Below, one piece after another: positions 17,433 through 25,693 of a DNA stretch of 64,000 nt. Numbering within the stretch: the first letter of the stretch is position 1; each line of letters begins with the position of its first letter. The translations under genes were made by a program, and so were the position numbers. Location of the stretch: positions 6,324,001 through 6,388,000 of the forward strand of contig NZ_CP120210.1 in NCBI RefSeq assembly GCF_029369745.1, written 5' to 3'. Source of the DNA: Amycolatopsis sp. QT-25 (GTDB taxonomy: Bacteria > Actinomycetota > Actinomycetes > Mycobacteriales > Pseudonocardiaceae). The notes beneath the pieces were generated by a model. It made no database searches. It was not told where the DNA came from and saw only the letters and a program-made list of their open reading frames with translations.

Positions 17433-18063
17433 CGTCGGCGAGAGTGTTCCAGAAGTCCAGCTCGTACGCCTGGAACAACCGCGCGTGGGTCCGGGCGTCC
17501 TTTTCGGACAATTCCCCGGCGTCGAGCGCGGCCTGCACGGCGCGTACGGCGAGCTCCTCGAGCTCCGGCGACGGCGTGCCGAAGAAATCGAAGAAGGCGC
17601 ACGCCTCGTCGTCGAAGCCGTAGCGCTCACGCATCGCGGCGGCGATCGCGGCGCAGTACCGGCCGAAGGCGGCGAAGTTCGCGATGATCGCCACGATGAC
17701 GTCCGCCGGTTCGCCGTTGAGCGCCAGCCAGGCGACGAACGCCGGATACGCCTGGCATCCCGCGCGCGGCTCGAAGCCGGGCGGCTCCTCGGCGAGCGCC
17801 GGCAGTTTGCCGAGCGCCAGCCCTTCCCCGGCGGCCAAGGCCGCGAAGAACTCCTGTGCGTTCCGCTCCCGCGCACGGGACGCGAGATGCAGGAAACCGC
17901 GCCGATCACTGCGGACGATCCGGTACTCCTCCGCGGCGATCGCCGCGAAGATCCCCCGTGCCGCCTCACCCGCCGCGACCGACGGGACGAGCCGGTTGTC
18001 GTCGTCGTGCGGTGCCAGTTCCGCCTGCACCGCGTCGATCAACTCGCGTGCCGAACCGGTCAT
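17416..18063 (-). CDS. TenA/PqqC-like (haem-oxygenase fold) protein coupled to kynureninase
   Basis: 215 residues, all-helical pattern. The start is ATG 18063 behind GGAGGAG. Segments such as EEYRIVRSDRRGFLHLASR, PAFVAWLALNGEPADVIVAI and FAAFGRYCAAIAAAMRERYG match the thiaminase-2/TenA or PqqC-like fold. The active-site cysteine of true thiaminases is not obvious at the expected place, so thiamine salvage is doubtful. The overlap with kynU suggests a role in tryptophan/kynurenine metabolism. An iron- or flavin-independent oxidase, or a regulator-like binding protein, are alternatives. Confidence 0.65.
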   Translation of the reverse strand: MTGSARELIDAVQAELAPHDDDNRLVPSVAAGEAARGIFAAIAAEEYRIVRSDRRGFLHLASRARERNAQEFFAALAAGEGLALGKLPALAEEPPGFEPRAGCQAYPAFVAWLALNGEPADVIVAIIANFAAFGRYCAAIAAAMRERYGFDDEACAFFDFFGTPSPELEELAVRAVQAALDAGELSEKDARTHARLFQAYELDFWNTLADDDHRD

Positions 18064-18221
18064 CGTCGTGGCTCCTCCATGCTCGGGAATGTTCGGGACT
18101 GACGCGGTGAAAACGGAAAAGGTGGACATTTCGCGGGCCACGACCGTGGCCGCGATTCTCTGTCCAGCACTGCTGACAGCCCTTACAGTGTGCCTGATCA
18201 GGCAGCATCGAGGAGGCAGCG

Positions 18222-20087
18222 TTGACCATCCAGCCGACCGTCGCCGAGCAGATCGAAGGCCAGACCATCCCCGCCCTGCTTCACCGCAACGCCAGGGAGT
18301 TCGGTGAGCTGCCGGCGGTCACGTCACTCGATGAAGAGGGCCAGCCGACCCTGAACTGGGCCGAATTCCGCACCGCCATCGCGGAGGTGTCGCGCGGGCT
18401 CGCCGCCCTCGGGATCGGCGTGCGCGACCGGATGCTGATCATGGCGCCGAGCAGTCCCGAACACCTGATCGCCGACCTCGCCGCGGCCCACCTCGGCGCG
18501 ATTCCCTGCACCGCTTACGCGACGCTCAGCCCGGAGCAGATCGGGTTCGTCGCCCGGCACAGCGCCGCCGGCGTCGTCGTCCTGGGTGGCGCCGACGAAC
18601 TCGGCCGCTGGTCGCAGGTCCTCGACGACCTGCCCGCGCTGCGGCACGTCGTCGTGCTCGACGCGTCCGTGCTCCCTCCGGGCGACAAGCGGTTCCTGTC
18701 CTTCGCCGAACTTCGCGCGGCGGGCGCGGAGGCGCACGCGGCCGACCCGCAGGCGTTCGAGACGGCATGGTCCTCGATCGCCCCGGACGACCCGCTGGCG
18801 ATGATCTACACCTCCGGCACCACCGGCGACCCCAAAGGTGTCGTGCTGTCGCACCGCAACGCGATCCACCAGGCCGTCGCCGTCCAGAAGCGGCACGGCT
18901 CCCCGATGCACGCCACGAACATCGCGTACCTGCCGCTCGCGCACATCGCCGAACGCGAACTGTCGATCTACATGCCGATCGTGTGGGCCGGGCACGTGCA
19001 CACCGTCGGCGACCCGACGGGCGTCGTCGGCGCGCTGGGCCAAGTGCGCCCGCAGAGCTTCTTCGGCGTCCCACGGGTGTGGGAAAAGATGGCGGCAGGC
19101 CTGAAGAACCTGCTCGGCTCGCTTCCGGAGGAGAAACGGAACGGGCTGCTCGGCGCGAACGAATTGCTGCTACAGGGCTACAAACTGCGCAGTGACGGCA
19201 AGGAGGTGCCGCCGGAACTCGCGGAGAAGATCGCGCGAACCGACGCCGCCGTGCTCGCCCCGGTGCGGACGATGCTGGGCCTCGACCGGATCGAGGTCAC
19301 CTCCAGTGGTGCCGCCGCGCTGCCGGTGGAGGTCCTGTACTTCATCGCCGGGCTCGGCGTCGAGATCCAGGAGGTCTGGGGACTGTCGGAGACCACCGGC
19401 GCGGTCACCTCGAACACGCCGTCGGCGTTCAAGGCCGGTTCGGTCGGCCGTCCGCTGGAGGGTATCGAGGTGAAGGTCGCCGAAGACGGCGAACTCCTCG
19501 TCCGCGGCGCCATCGTGTTCCTCGGCTACCTGCAGGAGGACGGCACGATCAAGCCGGACGTCGACGCCGACGGCTGGCTCGCCACCGGCGACATCGGGAC
19601 GATCGACGACCGCGGCTTCGTCACGATCACCGACCGCAAGAAGGAATTGATCATCACTTCGAGCGGCAAGAACATCGCGCCGACGAAGATCGAAGGACTG
19701 CTCAAGGAACACCCGCTGATCGGGCAGGCCGTCGCGATCGGCGAGAAACGGCCGTACGTCACCGCGCTGATCGTCATCGACGACGAGATCGCGCCGGGCT
19801 GGGCGAGCGCGAACGGCATCCAGCTCGCCGAAGGGGAAGCGCTCGCCGACAACGCGGAAGTCCGCGCGGAGATCGAGAAGGCCGTCGAGGCGGCGAACGC
19901 GCGGCTGGCCAGGATCGAGCAGATCAAGCGGTACCACGTGCTCCCCCGGGCATGGACGCCCGACAGCGGCGAGGTGACCCCGACCTTGAAGCTGAAGCGG
20001 CGGGTCATCAACGACCGCTACGCGCCCACGATCGCGGACCTGTACCCGGCCTCCGCTCCGGAACCCGCCCCCGCCGCCGGCTCCTGA
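18222..20087 (+). CDS. AMP-dependent long-chain acyl-CoA synthetase (FadD-like)
   Basis: A 621-residue adenylate-forming enzyme. It begins at TTG 18222 behind AGGAGG. The ATP loop is MIYTSGTTGDPKGVVLSH, followed by YLPLAHIAERELSIYM, the A5-type EVWGLSETTG, DGWLATGDIG and the hinge/A8 region ITDRKKELIITSSGKNIAP. The distal lysine region is TPTLKLKRR. It activates fatty acids to acyl-CoA via acyl-AMP; long-chain specificity is inferred from overall similarity to ACSL/FadD15-type enzymes. It is divergent from the kynU unit and followed by a family A hairpin 3 bases after its stop. Confidence 0.92.
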   Translation: MTIQPTVAEQIEGQTIPALLHRNAREFGELPAVTSLDEEGQPTLNWAEFRTAIAEVSRGLAALGIGVRDRMLIMAPSSPEHLIADLAAAHLGAIPCTAYATLSPEQIGFVARHSAAGVVVLGGADELGRWSQVLDDLPALRHVVVLDASVLPPGDKRFLSFAELRAAGAEAHAADPQAFETAWSSIAPDDPLAMIYTSGTTGDPKGVVLSHRNAIHQAVAVQKRHGSPMHATNIAYLPLAHIAERELSIYMPIVWAGHVHTVGDPTGVVGALGQVRPQSFFGVPRVWEKMAAGLKNLLGSLPEEKRNGLLGANELLLQGYKLRSDGKEVPPELAEKIARTDAAVLAPVRTMLGLDRIEVTSSGAAALPVEVLYFIAGLGVEIQEVWGLSETTGAVTSNTPSAFKAGSVGRPLEGIEVKVAEDGELLVRGAIVFLGYLQEDGTIKPDVDADGWLATGDIGTIDDRGFVTITDRKKELIITSSGKNIAPTKIEGLLKEHPLIGQAVAIGEKRPYVTALIVIDDEIAPGWASANGIQLAEGEALADNAEVRAEIEKAVEAANARLARIEQIKRYHVLPRAWTPDSGEVTPTLKLKRRVINDRYAPTIADLYPASAPEPAPAAGS

Positions 20088-20089
20088 AG

Positions 20090-20142
20090 TATATGAAGGC
20101 CCCCTTCCTTGCGCTTAGGTACAGGAAGGGGGCCTTCATGTA
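20090..20142. terminator. Family A hairpin after the acyl-CoA synthetase gene
   Basis: Arms 20090-20109 and 20123-20142 pair with one T-G wobble; the core TGAAGGCCCCCTTCCT is identical to that at 4700. It begins right after the stop codon and should end the transcript. Confidence 0.75.
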
Positions 20143-20271
20143 CTTGGGAGAGGTGGCGTGGGGCGTGCGGCAAGTCGTAAGACGCGTGCCTGGACACGGG
20201 GGAGCGCGTTCCGGTCGTCTCGGCGCCGAAAGGGGTCGCCACCGGCGAGCGGCCGCTGCTAACTTGCCGCC

Positions 20272-20928
20272 GTGGATCTCTTCTCCCGCTCCTGGGCGGC
20301 GCTGCTCGCCGCCGTCGCCGCGACCCCCGACGAAGATTTCGCCAAACCGTCCGGCTGTGCCGGCTGGCTGGTGCAGGACCTGGTGTGTCACCTCGTGATC
20401 GACGCGCAGGACGTCCTGATCACCCTCGCCACTCCCGCCGGCACCGAACCCACGCGCGACGCCGTCACCTACTGGGAGCTCGCCGGCAAGCCGCCGACCG
20501 GCGAAGACGACCTCGACGCGCTGATCGTGCGTCTCGCCGCCGCTTACCGGGAACCCCGGCTGCTCAAGTTCCATCTCGACGACGTCGGTTCCGCCGCGGG
20601 CCGGGCCGCCGACCTCGCCGACCCGGGGACGCGGGTCGCCACGCGCGACATCGTCCTGTCGGCCGGGGACTTCCTGGCCGCGTATGTCCTGGAATGGACG
20701 CTGCACCACCTCGACCTGGTCGCGCATCTGCCGCATGTCGACGGACCCGCCGCCGACAGTCTCGCCAGGACACGGCAGCTTCTCGAGCAGCGCACCGGCG
20801 AGAAGTTCCCGGCGTCGTTCTCCGACACGGACGCGCTGCTGGTCGGCACCGGCCGCCGCAAGCCGACCGACGCCGAGAAGGCCGAACTCGGCGACCTGGC
20901 CGCGAAGCTGCCCTTCGTGGTCGGCTAA
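20272..20928 (+). CDS. MDMPI/DinB-type mycothiol-dependent family protein
   Basis: A 218-residue protein with the maleylpyruvate isomerase N-terminal (DinB-like four-helix) domain. It shows the opening SWAALLAAVAATPDEDFAKP, GCAGWLVQDLVCHLVIDAQD with the metal-type His, and the later ALEWTLHHLDL-like pair (EWTLHHLDLVAHLP) supplying further ligands. Family members bind a divalent metal and often use mycothiol as cofactor; the substrate is unknown. The start is GTG 20272. It runs convergently into the SDR gene across a repeat-rich gap. Confidence 0.8.
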   Translation: MDLFSRSWAALLAAVAATPDEDFAKPSGCAGWLVQDLVCHLVIDAQDVLITLATPAGTEPTRDAVTYWELAGKPPTGEDDLDALIVRLAAAYREPRLLKFHLDDVGSAAGRAADLADPGTRVATRDIVLSAGDFLAAYVLEWTLHHLDLVAHLPHVDGPAADSLARTRQLLEQRTGEKFPASFSDTDALLVGTGRRKPTDAEKAELGDLAAKLPFVVG

Positions 20929-20990
20929 GGCGGTCAAGCCGTCCGGGTCGGCGGCACGTGCCAATGGCCCTGCCTACCCGACGCCCCGCC

Positions 20991-21032
20991 GGCGGACGAC
21001 TCGCGTGATCAGGCGGACGACTCGCGTGACCG
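20991..21032. repeat. 21-bp tandem repeat, two copies plus a partial third
   Basis: GGCGGACGACTCGCGTGAYC units start at 20991 and 21012. A third, diverged unit begins at 21033 and merges into a hairpin. The tract lies between convergent genes. Confidence 0.65.
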
Positions 21033-21033
21033 G

Positions 21034-21067
21034 ACGGACGACTCTCCCGCGCGGGCGGGTCGTCCGT
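21034..21067. terminator. 17-bp near-perfect palindrome between convergent genes
   Basis: Bases 21034-21050 pair with 21051-21067 with one mismatch and one wobble; the centre is CCGCGCGG. It is formed partly from the third unit of the 21-bp repeat and is placed to end both convergent transcripts. Confidence 0.55.
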
Positions 21068-21080
21068 CGGCTCACGCGAG

Positions 21081-21974
21081 CTAGGCCGTCCGGGTCGACT
21101 CCGTCCACTTCCGCAGCCGGGGCGGGACACGCTTTTCGAGGCCGTAGTTCTCCAAGTGCGCGCTGAAGACCTCGTCGAAGGCGCGCTGGACGGTCTCGGT
21201 GTCCCACACCGGCCGCTCGAGAATGGGCTGCTTCAGGTACGGCTGCCCCATGACGTGCAGTTGCGGCCCGTTGCAGCGGATCATCTGCCCGGTGATCCCG
21301 TCGGAGCCGGGGCCGAGGAGGAAGAGCACGACCGGCGCGATCCGCGACGGCGTCCGGTCCGGCGGGCAGGCCCGCAGCGACCGTTCGGACTTCCACACCA
21401 TCCGGGTGTGCGCGAGCGGGCAGACCGCGTTCACCCGGATCCCGCTCTCCTCCAGGTCCAGCGCCCAGGAGTAGGTCAGCGAAGCGACGGCGCCCTTGCT
21501 GGCGGCGTACACACCGAGCTTGCGCTGCCCGAGTGACGCCCCGGAGGAGATGTTGACGATCGACCCCGGCCTGCCCCTTTCGACCATCGCCTTGATCGCG
21601 GCGAGCCCCGTGTACATGACCCCGAGGACGTTCACCTCCACCAGCTCGCGTGCCTGTTCGACGTCGTCCTCCCAGGGCAGCGCCTCGTAGTTCAGGCCCG
21701 CGTTGTTGACCAGCCCGTCGATCGCGCCGAACTCGGCGAGGCACAGGTCGACGATCTCCTGCGCCTGCTTCGGATCAGCGACGCTGTGCCCGCTGGCGAC
21801 CGCCCTGCCACCGAACCGGCGGATGTTCCCCGTCGTCCGTTCGGCCAGCTCGGCGTCGATGTCGTTGACCACGACGGACCCGCCCGCCCTCGCCACGTGC
21901 ACCGCGAACGCCTCACCGAGTCCCCGCCCGGCGCCGGTCACGACGACGGCCCTGTCGTCGAGCAAACCGTTCAT
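21081..21974 (-). CDS. Short-chain dehydrogenase/reductase
   Basis: About 297 residues, classical SDR. Cofactor loop VVVTGAGRGLGEAFA, NNAG motif VNNAGLNYEALP, and the catalytic Ser in NISSG with Tyr/Lys in YAASKGAVAS. NDIDAE after beta-2 has an Asp that favours NAD over NADP. The start is taken as ATG 21974; an upstream GTG/ATG near 21983-22025 is possible. The C-terminal 60 residues extend beyond a minimal SDR and resemble actinobacterial acyl- or steroid-type dehydrogenases. The substrate is unknown. Confidence 0.85.
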   Translation of the reverse strand: MNGLLDDRAVVVTGAGRGLGEAFAVHVARAGGSVVVNDIDAELAERTTGNIRRFGGRAVASGHSVADPKQAQEIVDLCLAEFGAIDGLVNNAGLNYEALPWEDDVEQARELVEVNVLGVMYTGLAAIKAMVERGRPGSIVNISSGASLGQRKLGVYAASKGAVASLTYSWALDLEESGIRVNAVCPLAHTRMVWKSERSLRACPPDRTPSRIAPVVLFLLGPGSDGITGQMIRCNGPQLHVMGQPYLKQPILERPVWDTETVQRAFDEVFSAHLENYGLEKRVPPRLRKWTESTRTA

Positions 21975-22345
21975 CGCCTTCACCCCTTTGACCCAGCCGG
22001 CCTCCACCTCCGGACCGGTCTCCACTCAGTGTTGGGCCATTCGGCCCAGCCGGGGCCCGAACGGCGGCGAACGGCGGCCCGGCTGCGCCGAGCGAGGGCC
22101 CGGCGAACGGCGCGCGGATACCGGCGGGCGAGTCAGGCCGACGTCACCCACCGGTCGGACGGCGTAGCCCGATCGGTCCAACAGGCGAAGGAATCACCGC
22201 ACTTCGGTTCGTCTCCGGGTAGCCGGAGGCATACTGAACGTTGTCCGGCGGGACATCGACTGTGACTCCCTCGTCGACCACGTGACACGGCAGGCAAGAA
22301 TGCGAGGGAAGCAAGTTCACCCGATCGGGGGGAGGTGGTCACGCA
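21975..22345. promoter_or_regulatory. Divergent upstream region of the SDR and MFS genes
   Basis: 371 bases containing no gene I can support. TGGGCC-ATTC-GGCCCA (22033-22048) is a perfect 6-4-6 palindrome placed 60-75 bases upstream of the SDR start, and GGCGAACGGCG occurs twice nearby. These are candidate operator sites for either divergent gene. Confidence 0.35.
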
Positions 22346-23560
22346 GTGACGACGAACGCGGCGCCGCGGATGACCGCCGCCCTGGCGAACCGCGAGTTCC
22401 GCGCACTCTGGCTCGCCGAGGTGCAGTCCCTCATCGGGGATCAGCTCACCATCGTCGCGCTGGCGATCCTCGTCTACGACCGGACAGGCTCCGCGCTGCT
22501 CTCCGCGGTGGTCTACTCCCTGACCTTCCTGCCCGCCCTGGCCGGCGGTCTCGGCCTCTCCCAGCTGGCCGACCGCTACCCGCGGCGCACCGTCCTCGTC
22601 GTCTCGTCCCTGGTCCAGGGGCTGCTGATCGCGATCATGGCGATCCCCGGTACCCCCCTCGCCCTGTTGTGCGGGCTGGTGGTGCTGGCACGGCTGGTGA
22701 ACGCGCCCGGCAACGCGGCGCAGAACGCGCTGACGCGCGAGGTGTTCACCGACGACGACCTCTATCTCAAGAGCCAGGACATCCGCGGCATCTCGACCAA
22801 CACCGCCATGCTGCTCGGCCTGGCGGGCGGCGGCCTGCTGGTTTCGCAGGTCGGGGTGAGCTGGGCGCTGGCGCTGGACGCCGCGACCTTCCTGATGAGC
22901 GCGGCGGTGGTCCGTTTCTCCGTGTCCCGGCGGGCGGCGGCGTCCGACGGCAGCGGTAGCTGGTTCGGCGCGGTGAAGCAGGTCTTCGGCAACCGTCACC
23001 TGCGGGTGCTGGTCTGGTTCTCGTGGCTGGTGGGCCTGGCCGTCGTTCCCGAGGGGCTCGCGGCCCCGCTCGCCGCGGAGATGGGCGTGGGGAAGCAGGC
23101 CGTCGGCTGGCTGCTGGCCGCCGATCCGCTGGGTTTCGTGGTCGGGGCGTTCCTGCTGTCCCGGTTCGTCTCCGCGGGACAACGGCGGAAACTGCTCGGC
23201 GTCCTGGCGGCACTGCCGATGGTCGCCCTGATCGCCTTCGCATTCGAACCGGGGCTGATCCCGGCGTTGCTGCTGCTGGCGGCGGCGGGTGCGGCGGGGG
23301 CGTACCTGATCACGGTGAGCGCCACGTTCATCACCTGGGTCCCGAACGAACTCCGGGGTGGTGCCGGCGGGGTGTACCGCACGGGGTTGCGGGTGGCTCA
23401 AGGAATAGGGGCGGGACTCGGCGGGCTCGCCGCCGATCGGCTCGGGGCGGCGACCTCGGCCATCGCGCTGGCAGGCGTGGTCGGCCTGCTGCTGGCCGTA
23501 CTGGTCGCGCTCAGCTGGCGGCACATCGACGGAACCAGCCCGGAACCGTTGCCGTCATGA
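22346..23560 (+). CDS. MFS transporter (enterobactin-exporter/macrolide-efflux type)
   Basis: A 404-residue MFS protein from GTG 22346 behind GGGGGGAGG. About 12 helices: LWLAEVQSLIGDQLTIVALA in helix 1, LGLSQLADRYPRRTVLVVSS as the helix 2-3 signature, then LARLVNAPGNAAQNALTREV. This resembles the EntS/MFS_3 efflux class (exporters of siderophores or macrolides). The substrate is unknown and no biosynthetic cluster is adjacent. Confidence 0.85.
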   Translation: MTTNAAPRMTAALANREFRALWLAEVQSLIGDQLTIVALAILVYDRTGSALLSAVVYSLTFLPALAGGLGLSQLADRYPRRTVLVVSSLVQGLLIAIMAIPGTPLALLCGLVVLARLVNAPGNAAQNALTREVFTDDDLYLKSQDIRGISTNTAMLLGLAGGGLLVSQVGVSWALALDAATFLMSAAVVRFSVSRRAAASDGSGSWFGAVKQVFGNRHLRVLVWFSWLVGLAVVPEGLAAPLAAEMGVGKQAVGWLLAADPLGFVVGAFLLSRFVSAGQRRKLLGVLAALPMVALIAFAFEPGLIPALLLLAAAGAAGAYLITVSATFITWVPNELRGGAGGVYRTGLRVAQGIGAGLGGLAADRLGAATSAIALAGVVGLLLAVLVALSWRHIDGTSPEPLPS

Positions 23561-23689
23561 CGAATCCACACCGGACGACCCTGGGGGCGGCTCGGCCGCC
23601 CGACGGGTGCGTACTCGGAAATCTCGACGACGGAACACCGACACCGGACCTTGGTCTTCGGCACGGGAACGAAAAGAAACGACTCGCGA

Positions 23690-23865
23690 TCAGAAGTCAC
23701 GGCTCGACATGGTCGGACACCTCCCGGGAACCTGGCAGCGAACTAATACCTCGTCCGGGCTCAGAAGTCACGGCTGGACACTATCGGTCACCCCTTCCTC
23801 GGCACATCTTGAAAAATGTTCAGTCACCAAGATCAGAAATCACGGGACACGATTGCCACCTCCGG
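23690..23865. repeat. Three degenerate repeats at 71-72-base spacing
   Basis: TCAGAAGTCACGGCTSGACA begins at 23690 and 23761, and the related TCAGAAATCACGGGACAC begins at 23833. Similarity is strongest over the first 20-30 bases of each unit. The 23561-24003 gap is otherwise non-coding, and the array ends about 140 bases before the diguanylate cyclase start. It could be a set of regulator sites on nearly the same helical face, or a decayed minisatellite. Confidence 0.6.
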
Positions 23866-24003
23866 TCCGTGTCGGCGGGCACCCTTGCCGCTGTCGGACA
23901 ACTGATGCGATGGGATGATACCGGCCGTGGAATACGAACGGTGTATCAGTCGGTACCGGTGAGATTACTCAGCCGTGCCGTCCGCGCGGAAAAGAGGTAG
24001 CAA

Positions 24004-25440
24004 TTGCCAGCCGAGACCGGTGACCGCCGCCAGTACGGTGACGGCGCCGGCGACCTTGACGATGCGACGGCGACGGCCGCCGCCGACAGCGGCATACCGG
24101 TGACCGAACGCGGGCAGGCGAGCCCGGAAGGTGATCGGGCCGATCCGCCGGAGCGCCACCCCTACGATCCCCGGGCGTGGGCGCTGTGGCAGCGGCCGAA
24201 ACGGTTCATCGCGTTCCTCTTCGCCATGGAGGCGATCGGAATCGCGCTCATGGTCGTCGCGACGATGGATTCCACGAATCCGGGAAGAACGGATTGGGTT
24301 CGTTTCGCGATTCTCGCCGTCGGCGCCACCGCGCATATTCAGCTGACCCAGCGACAAGAGGAAAGACGGCGTGATCGCAGCCGTACCGTACTCATCGACC
24401 TCACCGCGGTATGGACTTTTCCGGCCGCGGTCATCCTGCCGCTTTCACTGACGCTTTCCATCATCGCCATCGTCCGGATCCAGCATTGGTTCATCGCCCG
24501 GCGGCCCGCGCACAACTTCGTGTTCTCTTCGGTCACCCACGGCGTTTCGGTGACCTTGGCCTCGCTCACCTTCGCCGCGTTCGGCCCGCACGAATGGGGA
24601 CTGATTTCCGGCTGGGACACCCTGGGGGAATTCGGTGTCCTGATCCTCACCGGGATGGTCTTCGAAGCGGTGCAGATCGCCTACATCGGCGGCATCCTCA
24701 CGATCGGCTCGCCGAAGCGGCCCTCACCGTCCACCGTGCTCGGCAATACGGCCGACAACCTGCTGGAGGCCATCACGATCGGCCTCGGCGCGGTCACCGC
24801 GGTACTGCTGTTGATCATGCCACCGATGGTGATCGTGATGGCCGTGGTGACGGTGGTGTTCAATCGCCTCGCCGAGATCGACCAACTGCAGAACGACGCG
24901 CGAACGGACCCGAAAACCGGCGTCCTGAACATGCGCGGATGGTCCGAGTCGGCCGATCGGGCGCTGGGAAGGACTGCCCGATCGGACGACGGCCTTGCGC
25001 TTCTGATGATTGATCTCGACCACTTCAAGTGGATTAACGACACATATGGACATCCGGCGGGTGACGACGTCCTCCGCGACGTGGCCCGGAAATTGGACGA
25101 GGTCACCAGGCCCGCCGACGTCATCGGCCGGTTCGGTGGCGAGGAATTCCTCGTACTCCTGCCGGATATCGACGAAACGGCGGCCAAACTGGCCGCCGAG
25201 CGAGTGCGCAGCGCCATCGCGGAACTGCATATAGTGACTACCGACAAAAGGGGCAGCCGGGTGACGATCTCGGGCCGCACCACCTCGATCGGGGCGGCGT
25301 TGTTCCCTCGCCACGGTGCCTCCCTGAAGGAATTGCTGCACGCCTCCGACGCCGCCGTCTACGTGGCCAAGGAGAACGGCCGGAACCAGGTGCGGTTCGC
25401 CCAGGACAGGGACCGGCGCCTCACCGAAGGCCGAGGGTGA
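24004..25440 (+). CDS. Membrane-bound diguanylate cyclase (GGDEF)
   Basis: 478 residues from TTG 24004 behind GAGGTAG. An acidic/proline-rich leader of about 65 residues is followed by six to eight membrane helices (about 74-300) that probably sense a signal in or across the membrane. A GGDEF domain occupies about 310-470, with DLDHFKWINDTYGHPAGDDV and the active-site RFGGEEFLVLLP at about 376-387. An intact GGEEF implies synthesis of cyclic di-GMP from two GTP. No RxxD inhibitory site is obvious immediately before it, and no EAL domain is present. The upstream repeat array may regulate it. Confidence 0.9.
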   Translation: MPAETGDRRQYGDGAGDLDDATATAAADSGIPVTERGQASPEGDRADPPERHPYDPRAWALWQRPKRFIAFLFAMEAIGIALMVVATMDSTNPGRTDWVRFAILAVGATAHIQLTQRQEERRRDRSRTVLIDLTAVWTFPAAVILPLSLTLSIIAIVRIQHWFIARRPAHNFVFSSVTHGVSVTLASLTFAAFGPHEWGLISGWDTLGEFGVLILTGMVFEAVQIAYIGGILTIGSPKRPSPSTVLGNTADNLLEAITIGLGAVTAVLLLIMPPMVIVMAVVTVVFNRLAEIDQLQNDARTDPKTGVLNMRGWSESADRALGRTARSDDGLALLMIDLDHFKWINDTYGHPAGDDVLRDVARKLDEVTRPADVIGRFGGEEFLVLLPDIDETAAKLAAERVRSAIAELHIVTTDKRGSRVTISGRTTSIGAALFPRHGASLKELLHASDAAVYVAKENGRNQVRFAQDRDRRLTEGRG

Positions 25441-25693
25441 CTGGTGTGTCGTCCCTCTGGACACGCGTGTCGGCCATCCAGTCACGCGAGACCGCCATCG
25501 GCGCACCGGCGCACCCCGGTGGGTACCCGACCCACCCTTGACCCTGACCCGAAACGCCACTCATGACCCGCCGGACGACCGCGTCCAGAGAACTGAACGC
25601 CTTCGGCCGCCTCACACCATCAGGTGGCCCCCACGGAAACCCCGGGGGTTATCCGGATATCGGCCTCGACCGGCGGATGGCACCCTGGACGCC
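25441..25693. other. Intergenic region with a copy of the dispersed motif
   Basis: 253 bases with no gene. It holds the dispersed motif in minus orientation at 25546-25570 and a CCCCGGGG-rich stretch near 25639. Unlike the other copies, this one is not adjacent to the stop codon of a gene running in the same direction. Confidence 0.4.
25546..25570 (-). repeat. Dispersed 3'-end motif, copy 3
   Basis: On the minus strand it reads GTCATGAGTGGCGTTTCGGG, matching the core of the copy at 44901 with one change. No minus-strand gene ends here, so a gene formerly encoded to the right may have been lost. Confidence 0.6.

Noticed and set aside
23690..23865. Repeat array considered as a CRISPR
   Set aside because: Only three degenerate units, repeat similarity confined to about 20 bases, spacing too long and no cas genes.
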